From NCBI GenBank assembly GCA_022705125.1, contig JAKJFB010000104.1, positions 1-8,583 on the forward strand: a DNA stretch of 8,583 nt, read 5' to 3'. The notes beneath the pieces are model-generated. The model made no database searches and was not told the origin of the DNA. It saw only the letters and a program-made list of their open reading frames with translations. Each line of letters starts with the position of its first letter. Positions within the stretch are counted from its first letter, which is position 1. Below, piece after piece: positions 6,654-8,583 of the stretch. The DNA is from Pseudomonadota bacterium (GTDB taxonomy: Bacteria; Pseudomonadota; Gammaproteobacteria; Pseudomonadales; UBA5518). The position numbers and the translations under genes are program-made.

Positions 6654-8583
6654 GTGGAAATCCTCGTCTATTCGCAGCAGGGCAACATGGGCGGCTCCAC
6701 GCGACTGCTGCTCAACCTGGCGCGCCACCTGGCTCGCGAGCACAGTGTCAGCGTTGCCTTCGCAAGCCACCATTCGCCGCAAGCCAGCGACATCCTGCTC
6801 GCCCGCTTTCCAGAGCTGCGGTTGATCCCCGGAGATGCGCAAACGATGCGCCGGCGGCGTTTCGATGTGGCGATTCTCCACCTGCCGTTCGCGATGGAGG
6901 ACGTGGACAATTTCAAGGCAGCGCGCAAGATCGCGGTCCTGATGGAGCTGGTGGAGCGACACCCGATCGCCCTTCGCGAGGAACACTGCGCGCAGTTCGA
7001 GCGGATTCTTCATCTGCATCGCGAGCAGGTGCGGCATCTCTCGCCCGCCTCCCGGGCAGCGAAGTGCACGCAGCTGCCGGTCATCGACAACATCGACTTC
7101 GAACCCGAATACGTCCCTGCCTGCTGCATCGGCGCGATCGGCGGCGCGCACAAGATGCAGCTGCCGCTGGCCCTGTCGCTGCTGGATGCACTGCCGCAAC
7201 GCTACTCGATGTGCTTCTGGTCGCCCGACCCGCTCGCCATCGACGGACTCGCGCTGCCGCTGCTCGACCAGGCGCTGCGGCTCGTGTCGGCCGGACGCCT
7301 GCGACAGCAACCGCCGAGCGGCGATATCCGCCTGCTCAGCCAGCGCTACCGGGCGCTGCTGCATACGCCCCTGCACGGCAATGGCACCAGCGTCGTCGTC
7401 AGCGACGCGCTGAGCTGTGGCAAGCTCGCGATCCTGGCTCCGCTGCCCGCCTACCGGGAAGCCTACGGGCACCTCGATGGCGTGCTGTTCACCGACCAGC
7501 CCGGGACGGAACTGGCCGGGAGGATCTGCGCCTATTCACGCGAGGATTTTTCGCGCATCCGCGCCGCCTATCGGGCACACCACGATCGCAGTGACATATT
7601 GCGCCTGTGGAGCGCTGCAATCCTGGATGGCGACTTTCACCCGGCCCTGGCCCCCGGCCGCGAACCCGAGCTTGCCACCACCGACGCTGCCAGTGCGGCC
7701 GCTCCCCGTGTAATGTGCGCCACCGTCAATCCGCATACGAGAGCCCCATCGATGTCCGAAGCCCCGTCGCGCAACGCCCCATGTCCCTGCGGCAGCGGCA
7801 AACGCTACAAGCACTGCTGCGGGGCGGCTGCGCAGTCCACGCCTGTCGCCGCGCAAGCACCCGTTCCCGAGGTGACGACGGAGCAGCTCAACCTGCGGCT
7901 CGCCCATTCGATCGAAAGCTACAATCGCTTCGATTTCCGGCTCGCTGCGAGCCTGTGCGACAGCGTACTGGCGTCGGACGCGGCAACCGCGCTCCAGAGA
8001 CTCGCGGCCGCCGAAATCGGCGGAGCCGCCTGCACGCGCCTGGACAGGCACGCCAGGGCCCGGGAACTCTACCTCGTCGCCCTGTCGATTGATCCCGATC
8101 GCGTCCAGACGCTGCACAATCTCGGGCTCAACGCGATTCACCTCGGCGATTTCGCGCTGGCCATCGAATACGCGAACAGGCTGCTGTCGGTGGAACCCGG
8201 CAACACGAACGCATACAACACCATGACCAACGCGCTCAGGGAACTCGGACGCTGGCACGAAGCCAAGGAACTGTACGCCCGGCTCATCGCCGACGGACGC
8301 GAGGACGAGACCGTCTACAACAGCTACCTGATGTCGCTGCACTACACGCCGATGGATCCGGAGGAGGCCTATCGCGCCCACATCGGATGGGCCGAGCGCT
8401 ACGCGCCGGCCGCTAACATGGCGGCAAGGGTTCACCACAACGACAGGTCGACAGACCGGAAACTTCGCCTCGGCTACTTCTCGCCGAATTTCAGCCGCAA
8501 GATCGCCGGCTACTTCATCAGGCCGCTGATCGCACACCACGATCGCACGCGGTTCGATCTGTATCTCTATTCGAACACGGCGG
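6654..8583 (+). CDS. Glycosyltransferase (GT4-like) / SEC-C / TPR / GT41 (SPINDLY-type) fusion, 3' partial
   Basis: One frame stays open from GTG 6654 to the window edge (643 codons seen). The start is backed by AGGAA at 6641-6645, 8 nt upstream and overlapping the previous stop. Residues 1-345 look like a GT-B glycosyltransferase: ILVYSQQGNMGGSTRLLLNLA (3-23) resembles GT4 N-termini, and HGNGTSVVVSDALSCGKLAI (241-260) resembles the nucleotide-sugar site of GT4, with Asp251 where Glu is usual. A low-complexity linker (about 345-370) follows. Next comes a SEC-C zinc motif (C377, C379, C388, C389 in CPCGSGKRYKHCC), then a helical TPR region (about 410-560; clear units at 460-481 and 485-545). 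YNSYLMSLHYTPMDPEEAY (555-573) and LRLGYFSPNFSRKIAGYF (604-621) start a GT41 domain like O-GlcNAc transferase. The protein is probably cytosolic, with no signal peptide seen, and would transfer sugars, perhaps to Ser/Thr of proteins. The join may be a real fusion or two genes merged by a lost stop or sequence error. Confidence 0.82.
   Translation, partial: MEILVYSQQGNMGGSTRLLLNLARHLAREHSVSVAFASHHSPQASDILLARFPELRLIPGDAQTMRRRRFDVAILHLPFAMEDVDNFKAARKIAVLMELVERHPIALREEHCAQFERILHLHREQVRHLSPASRAAKCTQLPVIDNIDFEPEYVPACCIGAIGGAHKMQLPLALSLLDALPQRYSMCFWSPDPLAIDGLALPLLDQALRLVSAGRLRQQPPSGDIRLLSQRYRALLHTPLHGNGTSVVVSDALSCGKLAILAPLPAYREAYGHLDGVLFTDQPGTELAGRICAYSREDFSRIRAAYRAHHDRSDILRLWSAAILDGDFHPALAPGREPELATTDAASAAAPRVMCATVNPHTRAPSMSEAPSRNAPCPCGSGKRYKHCCGAAAQSTPVAAQAPVPEVTTEQLNLRLAHSIESYNRFDFRLAASLCDSVLASDAATALQRLAAAEIGGAACTRLDRHARARELYLVALSIDPDRVQTLHNLGLNAIHLGDFALAIEYANRLLSVEPGNTNAYNTMTNALRELGRWHEAKELYARLIADGREDETVYNSYLMSLHYTPMDPEEAYRAHIGWAERYAPAANMAARVHHNDRSTDRKLRLGYFSPNFSRKIAGYFIRPLIAHHDRTRFDLYLYSNTA
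7711..7754 (+). other. Possible ancestral gene boundary inside the fusion frame
   Basis: Here the long frame passes from the GT4-like part to the SEC-C/TPR/GT41 part. ATG 7752 (residue 367) opens MSEAPSRNAPCPCGSGKRYK, which is how many SEC-C proteins begin. A weak GAGAG (7739-7743) lies 8 nt upstream. ATG 7713 (residue 354) is a second in-frame start, and it overlaps a TAA at 7711-7713 in the +1 register (a TAATG junction). TAATGTGCGC at 7711-7720 also looks like a -10 with a GC-rich discriminator, but it has no good -35. The SEC-C/TPR/GT41 part may therefore be translated separately as well as, or instead of, the fusion. Confidence 0.5.

Noticed and set aside
7536..8540. Minus-strand open frame of 334 codons opposite the SEC-C/TPR/GT41 region
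   Set aside because: The plus strand encodes unmistakable SEC-C and GT41 motifs. The minus-strand translation is without motifs.
1..8583. CRISPR arrays, tRNA or rRNA genes, insertion-sequence transposases
   Set aside because: No regularly spaced repeats, tRNA-like cloverleaf, rRNA segments or transposase motifs were seen on either strand.

Overview
The window is GC-rich DNA from a proteobacterium, most likely a gammaproteobacterium. The evidence is a YheS-type ABC-F protein tail, a ClpB very close to the E. coli protein over its whole length, a GTAG-class REP doublet, and a sigma32-like heat-shock promoter. I cannot name the genus from the sequence.

Left part (1-2919): two convergent housekeeping genes. 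The 3' end of a yheS-like ABC-F ATPase gene reads rightward and ends at 278. The disaggregase gene clpB reads leftward (2919 to 337). The gap between them is almost exactly one REPIN-like inverted pair of REP hairpins (275-340). The conserved GTAG at each outer end of the pair provides the TAG stop codon of each gene.

Middle (2920-3168): a 249-bp divergent intergenic region. It carries a good sigma32-type promoter for clpB (CTTGAAT, 12 nt, CCCCAAGA) and only a weak candidate promoter for the rightward operon.

Right part (3169-8583, running off the window): a tightly packed rightward operon for glycan synthesis and modification. In order it holds a PAPS-dependent sulfotransferase, an NAD-dependent sugar-nucleotide epimerase/dehydratase, a DegT-family PLP aminotransferase, a PglD/NeuD-like left-handed beta-helix acyltransferase, and a long open frame. 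The gene junctions are an 11-nt overlap, an ATGA overlap, direct abutment (TGA-ATG) and an 11-nt gap. The long frame has no stop from 6654 to the window end. It joins a GT4-like glycosyltransferase, a SEC-C zinc-binding motif, TPR repeats and the start of an O-GlcNAc-transferase-like (SPINDLY/GT41) catalytic domain.

Together the operon could make a nucleotide-activated N-acylated amino sugar, transfer it to a glycan or protein, and sulfate the product. The GT41 domain points toward cytoplasmic protein glycosylation. The acceptor is not shown by the sequence. The most unusual points are the GT4/SEC-C/TPR/GT41 single frame, the REPIN that supplies both stop codons, and an epimerase with Asn where the catalytic Tyr of YxxxK is expected.
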